A stretch of 64,000 nt of DNA. Source: Actinomycetes bacterium (GTDB lineage Bacteria > Actinomycetota > Acidimicrobiia > Acidimicrobiales > Palsa-688). Location: assembly GCA_021799445.1 (NCBI GenBank), contig JAJZAM010000001.1:30634-94633 (forward strand), given 5' to 3'. Within the stretch, counting starts at the first letter, position 1; each line of letters starts with the position of its first letter. Both the position numbers and the translations under genes were made by a program. Positions 46,041 through 53,628 of this stretch are shown one piece after another. A model generated the notes under the pieces. The model saw only the letters and a list, made by a program, of their open reading frames with translations. It did no database searches and was not told the DNA's origin.

Positions 46041-47567
46041 ATGAACGTGCCGACGCTTCTAGAAATGGTCGCCGAGGCCGCCGGAGACCGCGTCGTCGTC
46101 GGCAGCCGGACGAAAGGCATGACAGCAGGTCAGCTACTTGAGGCGTCTCGTCGCTCTGCCCAGGCGTTCACGTCCTCGGGCGCGCGCAACGTCGTGTGGT
46201 TGGACTACAACTCCGACGCCCTGCCCGTGGTCTTCTTCGGTGCCGCCCTGGCGGGGTTGGCCTTCGTGCCGGTCAACTACCGTCTAGCGGACCCCCAGCT
46301 CAGGGCTATCCTAGGCAGGGTAACGCCTGGAGTGGCCGTGGTCGGAGAGGATATGGCTTGGCGGGCGAGCGGGCTCGAGGGCCTTGACGTCGTCGTCACC
46401 GACACCGTCATGTCGGACCCGGTCCCGGTCTGGCAGGGCGGTGACAGCACAGCGGGGGCATCCCCGGCGAGCGGGGAGCTACAGTGGGTTGACCCCGAGG
46501 TGGTGGCGGTCCTCCTCTTCACGAGTGGAACGACGGGCGAGCCCAAAGCGGCGGTTCTCCGCCACCGTCACCTCGCCTCCTACATCCTCTCCAGCGTCGA
46601 GTTCCTGTCCGCCGGCGAGGACGAAGCTCAGCTGGTGAGCGTCCCCCCCTACCACATCGCCGGCGTGTCGTCGATACTGTCAAGCCTCTACAGCGGAAGG
46701 CGCATCATCTACCTGCCCGGCTTCGACGCGGGCTCGTGGGTGCGCACCGTCGAGACCGAAGGTATAACCCAGGCGATGGTCGTGCCTACGATGCTAGGAA
46801 GGATCCTCGACGAGATCGAGACCTCGGGCTGTGACGTATCGACGCTGCGTCACGTCTCCTACGGTGGCGGTCGGATGCCGGTCGAGACCATCGAAAGGGC
46901 GATGATCCTCCTGCCCGACGTCAACTTCGTCAACGCCTACGGCCTCACCGAGACCTCGTCGACTGTCGCCGTGCTAGGCCCGGAGGACCATCGAGTCTCG
47001 ATGTCAAGTTCGGACCCAGCGGTGCGCGCCCGCCTCGGGTCGGTCGGACGCCCGCTTCCCTCGGTGGAGGTTTCGATTCGCGACGCCGACGGCAACGAGG
47101 TGGCCGCAGGCGAGCGCGGCGAGGTGTGGGTCAGGGGAGACCAGGTGGCGGGCGAGTACCTCGGCAGGAGCGTGCTCAACGACCAAGGCTGGTTTCCGAC
47201 GCGCGACTCAGGCTGGCTCGACGGGGGCGGGTTCTTGTTCCTCGATGGCCGGCTCGACGACGTCATCGTCAGGGGAGGCGAGAACCTCTCCCCGGGTGAG
47301 ATAGAGGCGGTTCTGATGGATCACCCAGCGGTTGCGGAAGCGGCCGTGGTCGGTGTGCCCGACCCGGAGTGGGGCGAAACGGTCGCAGCTGCCGTCGTCG
47401 TCGAACCGGGCGCCTCGGTGAGCGTCGAAGAGCTTCAAAGTTGGGTGAGGGAACGCCTGCGCTCCACGAAGGCGCCCACCGTGGTGCAGTTCCGCCCGGA
47501 GATGCCCTACAACGAGACGGGAAAGCTCCTCCGCCGCGTGATCCGCGACGAACTGGCCGGCAGCTAA
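46041..47567 (+). CDS. acyl-CoA synthetase (AMP-forming)
   Basis: 508-residue ANL ligase: P-loop LFTSGTTGEPKAA near residue 165, YGLTETSS, RDSGWLDGGGFLFLDGR, the hinge LDDVIVRGGENLSPGE and the catalytic lysine in MPYNETGKLLRR. The P-loop ends in PKAA rather than PKG. Its start at ATG 46041 follows the inositol phosphatase stop by 41 bp, so the two may be cotranscribed. Substrate unknown; fatty or aromatic acids are possible. Confidence 0.87.
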   Translation: MNVPTLLEMVAEAAGDRVVVGSRTKGMTAGQLLEASRRSAQAFTSSGARNVVWLDYNSDALPVVFFGAALAGLAFVPVNYRLADPQLRAILGRVTPGVAVVGEDMAWRASGLEGLDVVVTDTVMSDPVPVWQGGDSTAGASPASGELQWVDPEVVAVLLFTSGTTGEPKAAVLRHRHLASYILSSVEFLSAGEDEAQLVSVPPYHIAGVSSILSSLYSGRRIIYLPGFDAGSWVRTVETEGITQAMVVPTMLGRILDEIETSGCDVSTLRHVSYGGGRMPVETIERAMILLPDVNFVNAYGLTETSSTVAVLGPEDHRVSMSSSDPAVRARLGSVGRPLPSVEVSIRDADGNEVAAGERGEVWVRGDQVAGEYLGRSVLNDQGWFPTRDSGWLDGGGFLFLDGRLDDVIVRGGENLSPGEIEAVLMDHPAVAEAAVVGVPDPEWGETVAAAVVVEPGASVSVEELQSWVRERLRSTKAPTVVQFRPEMPYNETGKLLRRVIRDELAGS

Positions 47568-47617
47568 CCCGACCAGTTCGCCCGAACGTCGGCTAGGAGC
47601 TCTCCGGCCGGACCTGC

Positions 47618-48340
47618 CTAGGCCCCAGCTGGCCCGAGCAGGTTGTCGGAGAACCACGAGAGGCAGCAGCCCCAAGCGTCCTTTGCCGAAGCCTCGTGGT
47701 AGGAGTCCCTTGCGTCGCAGTGGAAGCCGTGCCCGGCGTCCGCGTAACGCACCACCTCGGTCCTCACGCCTGAACGGGCAGCGGCTTGGCGAAGCGTCTC
47801 CACCTCGGCGACGGGAATGCTCTGGTCGAGATCCCCGTACAAGCCGAGCCAAGGGCATTTCAGGTCCCCGGCGACGTCCGTCTGGGCTGGAAGGCCGAAG
47901 CGCCCCTGCGCTATCCCCCCGCCGTAGAAGCTGACCGCCGCACCCAGCGGGTAGCGGGTGGCGGCTATGAACGCGACCGTTCCGCCCATGCAGAACCCGA
48001 CGATTCCGATCTGGTTGGCTTCGAGACCCTCCTTGGCCAGGAAGTCGAGGGTTGCGTCGAGGTCATTAGCGATACCCTCGGAGCTCAGAGCCTGCATGTG
48101 GGGCATCACCTGGCTTATGTCTTCGTAGGAGAGCTTCGGGTCGCCGGAGCGGTGGAACAGGTGTGGTGACACAGCCAAGTACCCTTCGCCGGCGAAACGG
48201 CGGGTGACGTCCTCGATGTGGTCGTTCACCCCGAAAGCCTCCTGGATGACCACGACGGCCGCTTTAGCTGCGGTCGCAGGCCGGGCCATGTAGAGACCCA
48301 TCTTGGCGTCGGCGGTGTCGATTTGGACGGTGTCTGGCAT
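47618..48340 (-). CDS. dienelactone hydrolase family protein
   Basis: Alpha/beta hydrolase of 240 residues with the dienelactone hydrolase triad: nucleophile Cys in GFCMGG, Asp in YGDLDQSIP, His in DAGHGFHCD. The N-terminal half contains VVVIQEAFGVNDHIEDVTRR. Family members hydrolyse dienelactone in chlorocatechol degradation or have other esterase roles; there is no aromatic degradation cluster here. ATG start after GGAAGGA, with an AT-rich promoter region upstream. Confidence 0.88.
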   Translation of the reverse strand: MPDTVQIDTADAKMGLYMARPATAAKAAVVVIQEAFGVNDHIEDVTRRFAGEGYLAVSPHLFHRSGDPKLSYEDISQVMPHMQALSSEGIANDLDATLDFLAKEGLEANQIGIVGFCMGGTVAFIAATRYPLGAAVSFYGGGIAQGRFGLPAQTDVAGDLKCPWLGLYGDLDQSIPVAEVETLRQAAARSGVRTEVVRYADAGHGFHCDARDSYHEASAKDAWGCCLSWFSDNLLGPAGA

Positions 48341-48477
48341 TGTGGTTCCTTCCGGTAAAGACAGGCCTGAGAATAGTTAGCTAAGTTCAGCATCTACTTC
48401 TACCAGACTGGGGTGTTGCCGCACCTGCGGGTGGGGGTAGCGCGCTTGTGGTGTCGCGCCTATCATTATTGGCTCCC

Positions 48478-48551
48478 GGGCGCTTAGCTCAGTTGGTTAG
48501 AGCACCGCCCTTACAAGGCGGGGGTCGGGGGTTCGAGTCCCTCAGCGCCTA
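48478..48551 (+). tRNA. tRNA-Val (anticodon TAC)
   Basis: Acceptor stem GGGCGCT (48478-48484) pairs with AGCGCCT (48544-48550) with one G-U pair; discriminator A at 48551. The anticodon stem CCGCC/GGCGG encloses loop CTTACAA, giving TAC. T-arm GGGTTCGAGTCCC is intact. CCA is not encoded. A repeat that recurs 3.3 kb away begins at the discriminator base. Confidence 0.95.
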
Positions 48552-48573
48552 CTATTTTTGTCACGGCGCGAGA
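48551..48573 (+). repeat. repeat copy A, adjacent to tRNA-Val
   Basis: 23 bp, starting ACTATTTTTG and ending GGCGCGAGA, identical to 51857-51879 (part of copy B). It begins at the tRNA-Val discriminator base. This placement is what one would expect of an attachment-site remnant, though the tRNA 3' end itself is not duplicated. Confidence 0.75.
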
Positions 48574-48587
48574 ACTCCGCGGACCTG

Positions 48588-49306
48588 TCAGGCGCTCCAC
48601 GTCAGGAGCGCGCGTGCCAGATCGGCACGCCGCTCGGCGTACAGGCGGGCCCGGTGTCCGTTAGCTCCCGACGGGTGGGGGACGCCGAGCAGGCACCGTC
48701 GCCGGTCTAGGAGGTCCTGGCGGGCCAAGAAGTCCACTGCAGCCTCGGCGGCCTTTCCCAAGGGCACGACGAGCTCGTGGGGGGCCATCGCCACCCTGGC
48801 CCTCAGGCAGGCGCGCACCAGCGACGCCAGCACCGGGTGTCCGACCAGGGGCGGGTTCGCCCTGCCGTAGGTGCGGCCGGGCACGAAGACGGGGTAGTCG
48901 ATGGCGGCGGCGAGCCCGATCTCGTCGATCATCGTGACCGGGTTGGCCCGCATCGGCCCTGAGAACGACCCCACGGCGTCGGCTCGGCGGAGCGCGTCGT
49001 CGGGCGACAGGCCGTTCGCCAGGGAGCGTCGGGCCTCGGCGAGCGCCTCACTCGCCTGGTACATGCCGGCGTGATCCCGACCAGCATCACTCTGGCCGAG
49101 GTGTTGACCCAGTCCCATGGGGCGTAGAAAACGCGCAGCGCTTCCTGCTGCCATAGCAGCAGCTCGGGCGCCATGGCGTGGATCGGCTCCAAGCCCATCA
49201 GGGTGTCCATCTGGTGCGACAGGCACCAGGATCGATCGACCGGTGAGCCCTCCAGCAAGCCGTGGTCGGCAGCCCAAGCCACCGGACAGGTGTGGTCGAT
49301 CGTCAT
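48588..49306 (-). pseudogene. uracil-DNA glycosylase-like protein, frameshifted
   Basis: Two overlapping reading frames together give one protein of about 239 residues. The upstream frame (from ATG 49306) encodes an N-terminus ending in VMLVGITP; the downstream frame continues MYQASEALAEARRSLANGLSPDD through PFVFVPG-like and GVPHPSGANGHR segments. The VGITPG active-site-like motif would be restored by one extra G at about 49066-49069, so a 1-bp deletion in a G run has split the gene. The rest appears undamaged, so a sequencing error cannot be excluded. Family assignment is moderate. First gene of the island after tRNA-Val. Confidence 0.65.
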
Positions 49307-49382
49307 ATCCGAGGATGGTAGCCCGCCTTGCTTCTGCCGAAGCGCTACCGGCCGTCCCGCACGGAGCTGGGGGCCGGTGTTG

Positions 49383-49933
49383 TCACGCCGATCCCGAATC
49401 GGGCGAAAGATCTTCGAGGAAGTCGTCTGGCAGGTTGAGGCCGGCCTTGCTTAGCGCGTCGCGAACTGACCAGGCGAGGTCATCGGTCACGTCACGTCCG
49501 GGTCAGCGTAGGCGATGACAGTCCCGTCCTCGACGCCCTCGTGACAGTTTGCGAGGCCGCAGAGCAGCCCGAGCGCCAGCTGGCGTGCGGCATCGTGGAG
49601 ACCGAGCGCGGCCCGCCGGGAAAGGTCGTCGAGTGCTCGCTGCAGGATCTCTTCAAGGATCTCGTAGGCGGCCTCGTTTTCATGCACGTATCCGCGCCCG
49701 CGGACTCGCCCGGCCCGGTGAGCGAGCTGATCGACCTCGGCCCCACGAAGTGCTCGCTCGAGCGACTCGGCCACCTCGTCCACGTCGACGATGGCCAGCC
49801 CGGCCAGAGCGAGACGTTCGGCCTCGGCGACCTGCTTGGGATGGGCAACGAGCAGTTCGCCCAGTAGCTGGCCTTGCTCGTCATCCGTGAGCCGCTCGAG
49901 GGTGGGGGTGGATGGACGGCGAGGTCTGCTCAT
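49383..49933 (-). pseudogene. unknown protein, disrupted by a 5-bp tandem duplication
   Basis: From ATG 49933 the frame runs MSRPRRPSTPTLERLTDDEQ through QLALGLLCGLANCHEGVEDG to AYADPDV, then meets TGA at 49487. Immediately after, another frame continues DDLAWSVRDALSKAGLNLPD and ends at a TGA at 49383. The junction reads GTGACGTGACC, a tandem copy of GTGAC; removing one copy restores a single frame (DPDVTDDLAW). The protein is helical and Leu/Glu-rich; family not recognised. Its start overlaps the end of the next pseudogene by 4 bp (ATGA), so they were once an operon. Confidence 0.6.
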
Positions 49934-50282
49934 GGTTCGGGCCATGCCCAACCCGAGGGACGTTCGGTGGGGAACGGTGGGAGGCAGAGCCAGGTTCGGT
50001 AGGCGGCGTCAGGCCATTAGGCGACCGTGTTCGGTCCGAAGTGAACGTCGGCAATTGATAGGGCGTCTTCGGTCTCCTGGTGCCGGCAGTGGGCCACCAG
50101 GCCCCGCCGTTCGTCTCCCTCCAAGTCGAACCCGGTGACCTGCACGGCCACGCCGAGCACGGTCGCAGCAACGGGGACGGCCACCTCGTCTTGGAAGACC
50201 TGGAGGAACCCCTACATCTGCTCGTCGGTGTCTTGGCATCGACGGTGATCTCCTCGATGAGCCGGGCGAGGGACTGCACCAT
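49930..50282 (-). pseudogene. unknown protein, decayed (frameshift plus two stop codons)
   Basis: Reconstructed from two frames. ATG 50282 begins MVQSLARLIEEITVDAK; after an apparent 2-bp insertion (AC repeated in AAGACACCGAC) the frame continues TDEQM, a TAG stop, GFLQVFQDEVAVPVAATVLG, VTGFDLEGDERRGLVAHC, DALSIADVHFGPNTVA, a TAA stop, then WPDAAYRTWLCLPPFP, and ends with a TGA that overlaps the following ATG. The order of conserved-looking segments and the ATGA junction show this was one gene of about 118 codons upstream of the 49933 gene. Function unknown; the original start is uncertain. Confidence 0.55.
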
Positions 50283-50404
50283 GGTGGGGACGGTACTGCC
50301 TCGACAGGACGCTGTGGCGAATGCCCTCGTGTTCGAGCGGGCCTTGCTTTGGGACGGGGCCGGCGGGCTGGGCTGGGAGATCATCGCCAGTGTCGCTGGA
50401 GCCT

Positions 50405-50441
50405 CTAAACTGCTAATCTGAACTGTAATTAGCATGTTTAG
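50405..50441 (+). promoter_or_regulatory. 37-bp inverted repeat, putative operator of the Fic gene
   Basis: Arms CTAAAC-T-GCTAAT (50405-50417) and ATTAGC-AT-GTTTAG (50428-50441) are inverted copies flanking a 10-bp centre. The repeat is AT-rich, lies 15 bp upstream of the Fic ATG and must overlap the promoter. The Fic protein's own C-terminal winged helix is a candidate ligand, giving autoregulation. Confidence 0.6.
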
Positions 50442-50455
50442 CGGAAGGCTAGCAG

Positions 50456-51505
50456 ATGCGGAGCTTCGCCGAGGTTGATTCCTTGATCGGCACAGTGCCA
50501 GCGGGTGTTGTCACGCGCCTGAGTGTCGTTGATGCCGGGCGCGGCGCCGAGGCATTCTATGCCGACCAGCTCCCCGGGCTGCTGAGAGAGCTGGCCGACG
50601 CGGCGAGGGTCGAATCGGTGATCACCTCTTCGGCCATCGAGGGGATCGTGGTCGAACAGGCCCGGGCGGAACGGATCGTCCGAGGTGCTGACCAACGACT
50701 CCGCGTCCGCAACGAGAAGGAGCTGGCTGGCTACCGTGACGCCCTCGACTACCTGTTCCACGACCGACCGGGTGATCTCTCCGTCGGTCTCGTCATCTAT
50801 CTCCACCGACTCCTCTTTGGTCGGACGGGTGGTGGAGGAGGTCAGTTCAAGACCGTCGACAACCTCGTCGTGGACCGCCACCCCGACGGGACGTCGAGCG
50901 TTCGGTTCGTCCCGACGTCGCACCAGGACACGCCGTTCTTCATGTCCGAGCTCGTCGATCGGTATCGCGCTGAACAAGGCTCCGGGCGTCACCACCGTGC
51001 GCTGCTCGTGGGACTGTTCGCACTTGACTTCCTCACGATTCACCCTTTTGTCGACGGCAATGGGCGGCTCTCTCGCCTGCTCAGCACGCGCCTGCTGTCC
51101 GAGGTCGGCTACGGCGTCGGGCGTTACGTCTCCCTCGAGGGGCTCATCTACGAACGACGCGACGCCTACTACGATGCCCTGGCGGCATCGACCGTCGGCT
51201 GGCAAGACGGTAGCCACGACCCCTGGCCGTGGCTCAGCTTCTTCGTCGAGGTGATCGCCCATGCGTATGAGACCTTCGCGGCTCGTGCCGCTGATCATCG
51301 TTCGGGCGTCACTAAGCAGGACCGGGTCCGGAACTACGTGCTCAACCACGCCGGAACGTCTTTCGAGATGGCGGACGTGAGACGAGCCGTGCCTGGAGTG
51401 AGCGATCAGACTGTCCGCCTCGTGCTGCGGGAGTTAAAGGACGAGGGGCTCGTACGTCCTAGCGGTGTCGGCCGGGGAACGAGGTGGGTGCACGTTGGCC
51501 AGTAG
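50456..51505 (+). CDS. Fic-domain protein with C-terminal winged helix
   Basis: 349 residues. Fic AMP-transferase core motif HPFVDGNGRLSR starts at His196. An N-terminal inhibitory motif SSAIEG (Glu62) of the S/TxxxE(G/N) type identifies the class II, self-inhibited form. FKTVDNLVV and the flap region before the core are present. The last 60 residues are a winged helix (FEMADVRRAVPGVSDQTVRLVLRELKDEGLV). All key residues are intact, unlike most island neighbours. ATG lies seven bases after GGAAGG. Probably modifies a host protein by AMPylation; the target is unknown. Confidence 0.92.
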   Translation: MRSFAEVDSLIGTVPAGVVTRLSVVDAGRGAEAFYADQLPGLLRELADAARVESVITSSAIEGIVVEQARAERIVRGADQRLRVRNEKELAGYRDALDYLFHDRPGDLSVGLVIYLHRLLFGRTGGGGGQFKTVDNLVVDRHPDGTSSVRFVPTSHQDTPFFMSELVDRYRAEQGSGRHHRALLVGLFALDFLTIHPFVDGNGRLSRLLSTRLLSEVGYGVGRYVSLEGLIYERRDAYYDALAASTVGWQDGSHDPWPWLSFFVEVIAHAYETFAARAADHRSGVTKQDRVRNYVLNHAGTSFEMADVRRAVPGVSDQTVRLVLRELKDEGLVRPSGVGRGTRWVHVGQ

Positions 51506-51706
51506 CCGGGCCGAGCCGGAGCCTTTGCTCCGCGATGTCCAACGGAGAGACAGCGTCCTGTCATCTCGCCGTTGCCGTCCTCCAGGCCGCATGGTGACGC
51601 CAGCCTCTTTCAGGGCACGCCGGACCGTGCTTGCAGCGACCCCCAAACGCTCGGCTACCCGGTCGGCCGATTGACCCTCAGCGTAGAGCCGGGCGGCCCG
51701 ATCCAC
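51434..51706 (-). pseudogene. helix-turn-helix fragment, recombinase C-terminus-like
   Basis: The first 45 residues (DRAARLYAEGQSADRVAERLGV then VRRALKEAGVTMRPGGRQ) match the HTH at the C-terminus of serine recombinases and similar proteins. The remaining 45 residues overlap the 3' end of the Fic gene on the other strand and look non-functional. The catalytic domain of a recombinase is absent. GTG at 51706 is a nominal start; the open frame extends slightly upstream toward repeat B. Best read as the leftover of an integration or excision gene. Confidence 0.45.
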
Positions 51707-51777
51707 CTCGTCGCCCAGGAGTGCCTGGCGGTCTCGCTGCGGTTCTGCCGTAGCACCGTCCCAAGGGCAGGCAAGCA

Positions 51778-51879
51778 GAGCAAAGGGCCATCTACCTGGG
51801 CAAACGCACTACCACCCGCCGTCGAAGGTGGTCTCGTACTGTGACAAGATAAGACCACTATTTTTGTCACGGCGCGAGA
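51778..51879 (+). repeat. repeat copy B
   Basis: About 100 bp aligned to copy C (53161-53261) with shared blocks CATCTA-CT, GCAAACG, GTGACAAG, TAAGACCACT and GGCGCGAGA, roughly 70 percent identical by eye. Its last 23 bp are identical to copy A beside tRNA-Val. GTGACA (51841-51846) and TGTCAC (51865-51870) form an internal inverted repeat. Confidence 0.7.
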
Positions 51880-51925
51880 TCATGTCTGACGGCGTGTCCT
51901 ACCGCCGGGGAAGGCTGGCGTCGTC

Positions 51926-52291
51926 TTGGGTTTTGCTGGTGTGCTGGTGGGACTCGGCGCCACCGCACAGGCCGCTGTCTCGGATGGGATCGTCTTCCAG
52001 ATAGGACTCGCGGTTGCCGTCGTAGCTGCCCTTCTCGCGGCGTGGGCGTTCCTCCCTCGTCGCTTCCCAGTGCTGGAGGTGGAGCGACTCCGGCAGGCCA
52101 ACCTCACCGCGTCGGAGGCGGAGACGCGCCTGGAGTTGTTGGACACCCAGATTGTGATGGTCAAGGAGGCTGCGACGTTGGTCAGGCAGAAGGGGTGGCG
52201 GGTTCGTGCCGCCGTCGTCTCTTTGGCCGCCGCTGCCGCTCTGGTCGTCGCCGGTATACTCACTGTAATGAGGGGTCGCTTGCATGCCTGA
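51926..52291 (+). CDS. small membrane protein, possibly N-terminally truncated
   Basis: 121 residues: two hydrophobic stretches at the N-terminus (AGVLVGLGATAQAAV, FQIGLAVAVVAALLAAWAF), a coiled segment (EVERLRQANLTASEAETRLELL), and a final helix (AAVVSLAAAAALVVAGIL). TTG 51926 is the first usable start, with no Shine-Dalgarno. The frame is open a further 10 codons upstream, to a TGA just past repeat B, and that part also looks coding, so the original N-terminus may have been lost at the repeat. It overlaps the next small ORF by 8 bp. Confidence 0.5.
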   Translation: MGFAGVLVGLGATAQAAVSDGIVFQIGLAVAVVAALLAAWAFLPRRFPVLEVERLRQANLTASEAETRLELLDTQIVMVKEAATLVRQKGWRVRAAVVSLAAAAALVVAGILTVMRGRLHA

Positions 52292-52442
52292 CGACAAGGC
52301 GCCTCAAAGCGCACCGGTCCCGCAACCGGAGAAGAGCCGGCCTGAGCCGCCTCCCTTCCGGCCGGACAAGGATCTCATCGGCTATATCGAGAAGGGCCAG
52401 AAGCCGCCCGTTCGGCCCGCTTCGCCGTCCGAGAAGCCATAG
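52284..52442 (+). CDS. 52-residue proline-rich protein
   Basis: A short ORF overlapping the end of the membrane-protein gene. Sequence starts MPDDKAPQSAPVPQPEKSRP and continues with FRPDKDLIGYIEKGQKPP; 12 of 52 residues are proline. The overlap and composition suggest a real downstream gene of the same unit, but no family is recognised and no strong Shine-Dalgarno is visible. Confidence 0.4.
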   Translation: MPDDKAPQSAPVPQPEKSRPEPPPFRPDKDLIGYIEKGQKPPVRPASPSEKP

Positions 52443-52512
52443 CCACCGCTTGCCCTGAGGGCTTCGTAACAGGTCCTAATTGCTGGATCCTCGCCGCGCC
52501 TGGCACCAGCCG

Positions 52513-52821
52513 TCAAAGTGCTGGTCGCAGGCCACGGATGACATTCTCGGCCAGGCGGGGTAACGCGAACTGTGACCGCTCGCGCAGGAGCGTGCACATC
52601 CCGTCGAGTCCTGCCGCGGGGATTGCGTCCCAACCTGCCCCGTGGAAGTGGCCCTGGTACGCGTCGATGATCAGGTGTCGGATGCCTGTCGTGCCTTCGG
52701 GGACCAGCGCTTCGGCGATGACTCGGTCCCGCCAGGTGCCGTGCGCGTCCCAGGAGAGCAGAAGGACGAGGTGACGATAGCCAGGCGGACGTTCCGCCTA
52801 CCAGATCTCAGCTCGGCGCAC
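52513..52821 (-). pseudogene. MazF/PemK-like toxin remnant with internal stop
   Basis: GTG 52821 overlaps the end of the upstream antitoxin gene and begins VRRAEIW, then TAG at codon 8 where MazF proteins usually have Trp, then AERPPGYRHLVLLLSWDAHG. This matches the MazF/PemK N-terminus (RRGxIWWAE-PP-G-RPVVLLS). The remainder (RDRVIAEALVPEGTTGIRHL to RLAENVIRGLRPAL) is open to a TGA at 52513 but diverges from MazF. Without readthrough the toxin cannot be made. Confidence 0.5.
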
Positions 52822-53101
52822 CGGCGGCCTGATCGTCGTCACCCCAACTGATGTCGTTCTCGCCGAAGTGGTCCTTTGCTGCCTCGTCGGCCCAAGCGTG
52901 TTCGGCGTCGGTCTCGAGTTGTATCTGGTAGGCGGCTCGCGAGCGTTCTTCGCGCTCTTCGGCCTCAACTTGGCGCCGGCCGCTCCACAACAGCTCGGAG
53001 ACGACCTCGGACCGACTGGCCTCCTCGTCGTGGCGCCGGCGCTCGATCCGAGCCAACAGCTCAGCGGGGAGGCTCACGGTCACCATCTCAGCACGACTCA
53101 T
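52808..53101 (-). CDS. ribbon-helix-helix antitoxin-like protein
   Basis: 97 residues. The first 45 form a CopG/RHH pattern (MVTVSLPAELLARIERRRHDEEASRSEVVSELL-type, read here as TVSLPAELLARIERRR then SRSEVVSELLWSGRR). A long acidic tail follows (EEREERSRAAYQIQLETDAE, then WADEAAKDHFGENDISWGDD), as in antitoxins that wrap a toxin. It overlaps the broken MazF-like gene by 14 bp, the order antitoxin then toxin. Intact, so possibly now orphan. Confidence 0.7.
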   Translation of the reverse strand: MSRAEMVTVSLPAELLARIERRRHDEEASRSEVVSELLWSGRRQVEAEEREERSRAAYQIQLETDAEHAWADEAAKDHFGENDISWGDDDQAAGAPS

Positions 53102-53160
53102 ACCGGTAGCATGCCGGTTCCCTTACCGCGTCTGGGGCCTCTTTGGAGCAGCGGCAACCG

Positions 53161-53261
53161 CAGCGCAGGGGCATCTATCTGCGCAAACGGTCGGGATCTC
53201 GCCGCCGAAGATGGTCTTGTCCCGTGACAAGGTAAGACCACTTCCTTGGCAGGGCGCGAGA
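53161..53261 (+). repeat. repeat copy C (in the 53.1-53.4 kb gene-free stretch)
   Basis: The 330 bp between the antitoxin gene and the small zinc-ribbon gene hold this divergent copy of repeat B. It contains CTTGTC-CCGT-GACAAG (perfect inverted repeat) inside a larger GGTCTT...AAGACC pair. Nothing else is recognised in the stretch. The ending GGCGCGAGA is shared with copies A and B. Confidence 0.6.
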
Positions 53262-53430
53262 CCCTTCGCGGAGCTCCCGTTACCAGGTCACGCAGCCGCT
53301 GAACGTCAAACCGACGTCGTAGCCGCCGCGTCCGTCCTCCACAACGAATGTGACCGATTGCACACTGTCAGCCCGCCTCCCAGACCACGTAAGGGATGGA
53401 GCGACCGCTCCGGAGCGGAGGTGATGAGTC

Positions 53431-53628
53431 ATGACAACCATTCATTGCGATGCCTGCGGCCACCCGGCCGTCCACGCCCAGGCGCTGCCGCCTGGCACTG
53501 GCTTCGCAGCCACATGCGACCAGTGTCCCCGCTGCGTCGAGTTAGGATCACGCAGAACGCGACCAGATCTCCTTGTTCGAACTGCTAACTCGTCAACATC
53601 AGCAGGCGAGCGCGTAACTTATCGCTGA
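53431..53628 (+). CDS. small zinc-ribbon-like protein
   Basis: 65 residues: MTTIHCDACGHPAVHAQALP, then CDQCPRC, so two CxxC-type pairs (CDAC, CDQC) suggest a metal-binding ribbon. A strong Shine-Dalgarno, GGAGG at 53417-53421, lies nine bases upstream. The C-terminal 25 residues are Arg/Ser/Thr-rich and overlap the convergent toxin pseudogene by about 30 bp, so the true end may have been altered. Function unknown. Confidence 0.5.
   Translation: MTTIHCDACGHPAVHAQALPPGTGFAATCDQCPRCVELGSRRTRPDLLVRTANSSTSAGERVTYR

Noticed and set aside
49064-49070. Programmed frameshifting in the UDG-like gene
   Set aside because: No slippery heptamer or downstream structure is evident, and other genes in the island carry unrelated indels.
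49541-49867. Plus-strand ORF opposite the unknown pseudogene
   Set aside because: It has no ribosome site and no recognisable motif; the minus-strand frame has coherent coding character across a repairable indel.
48478-51879. A complete integrative element with its integrase between repeats A and B
   Set aside because: Only an HTH fragment resembling a recombinase C-terminus is present; no catalytic integrase domain is seen, and the tRNA 3' end is not duplicated.
52798-52800. TAG in the MazF-like gene read as pyrrolysine or suppressed
   Set aside because: No evidence for pyrrolysine use; the neighbours carry frameshifts, so decay is simpler.
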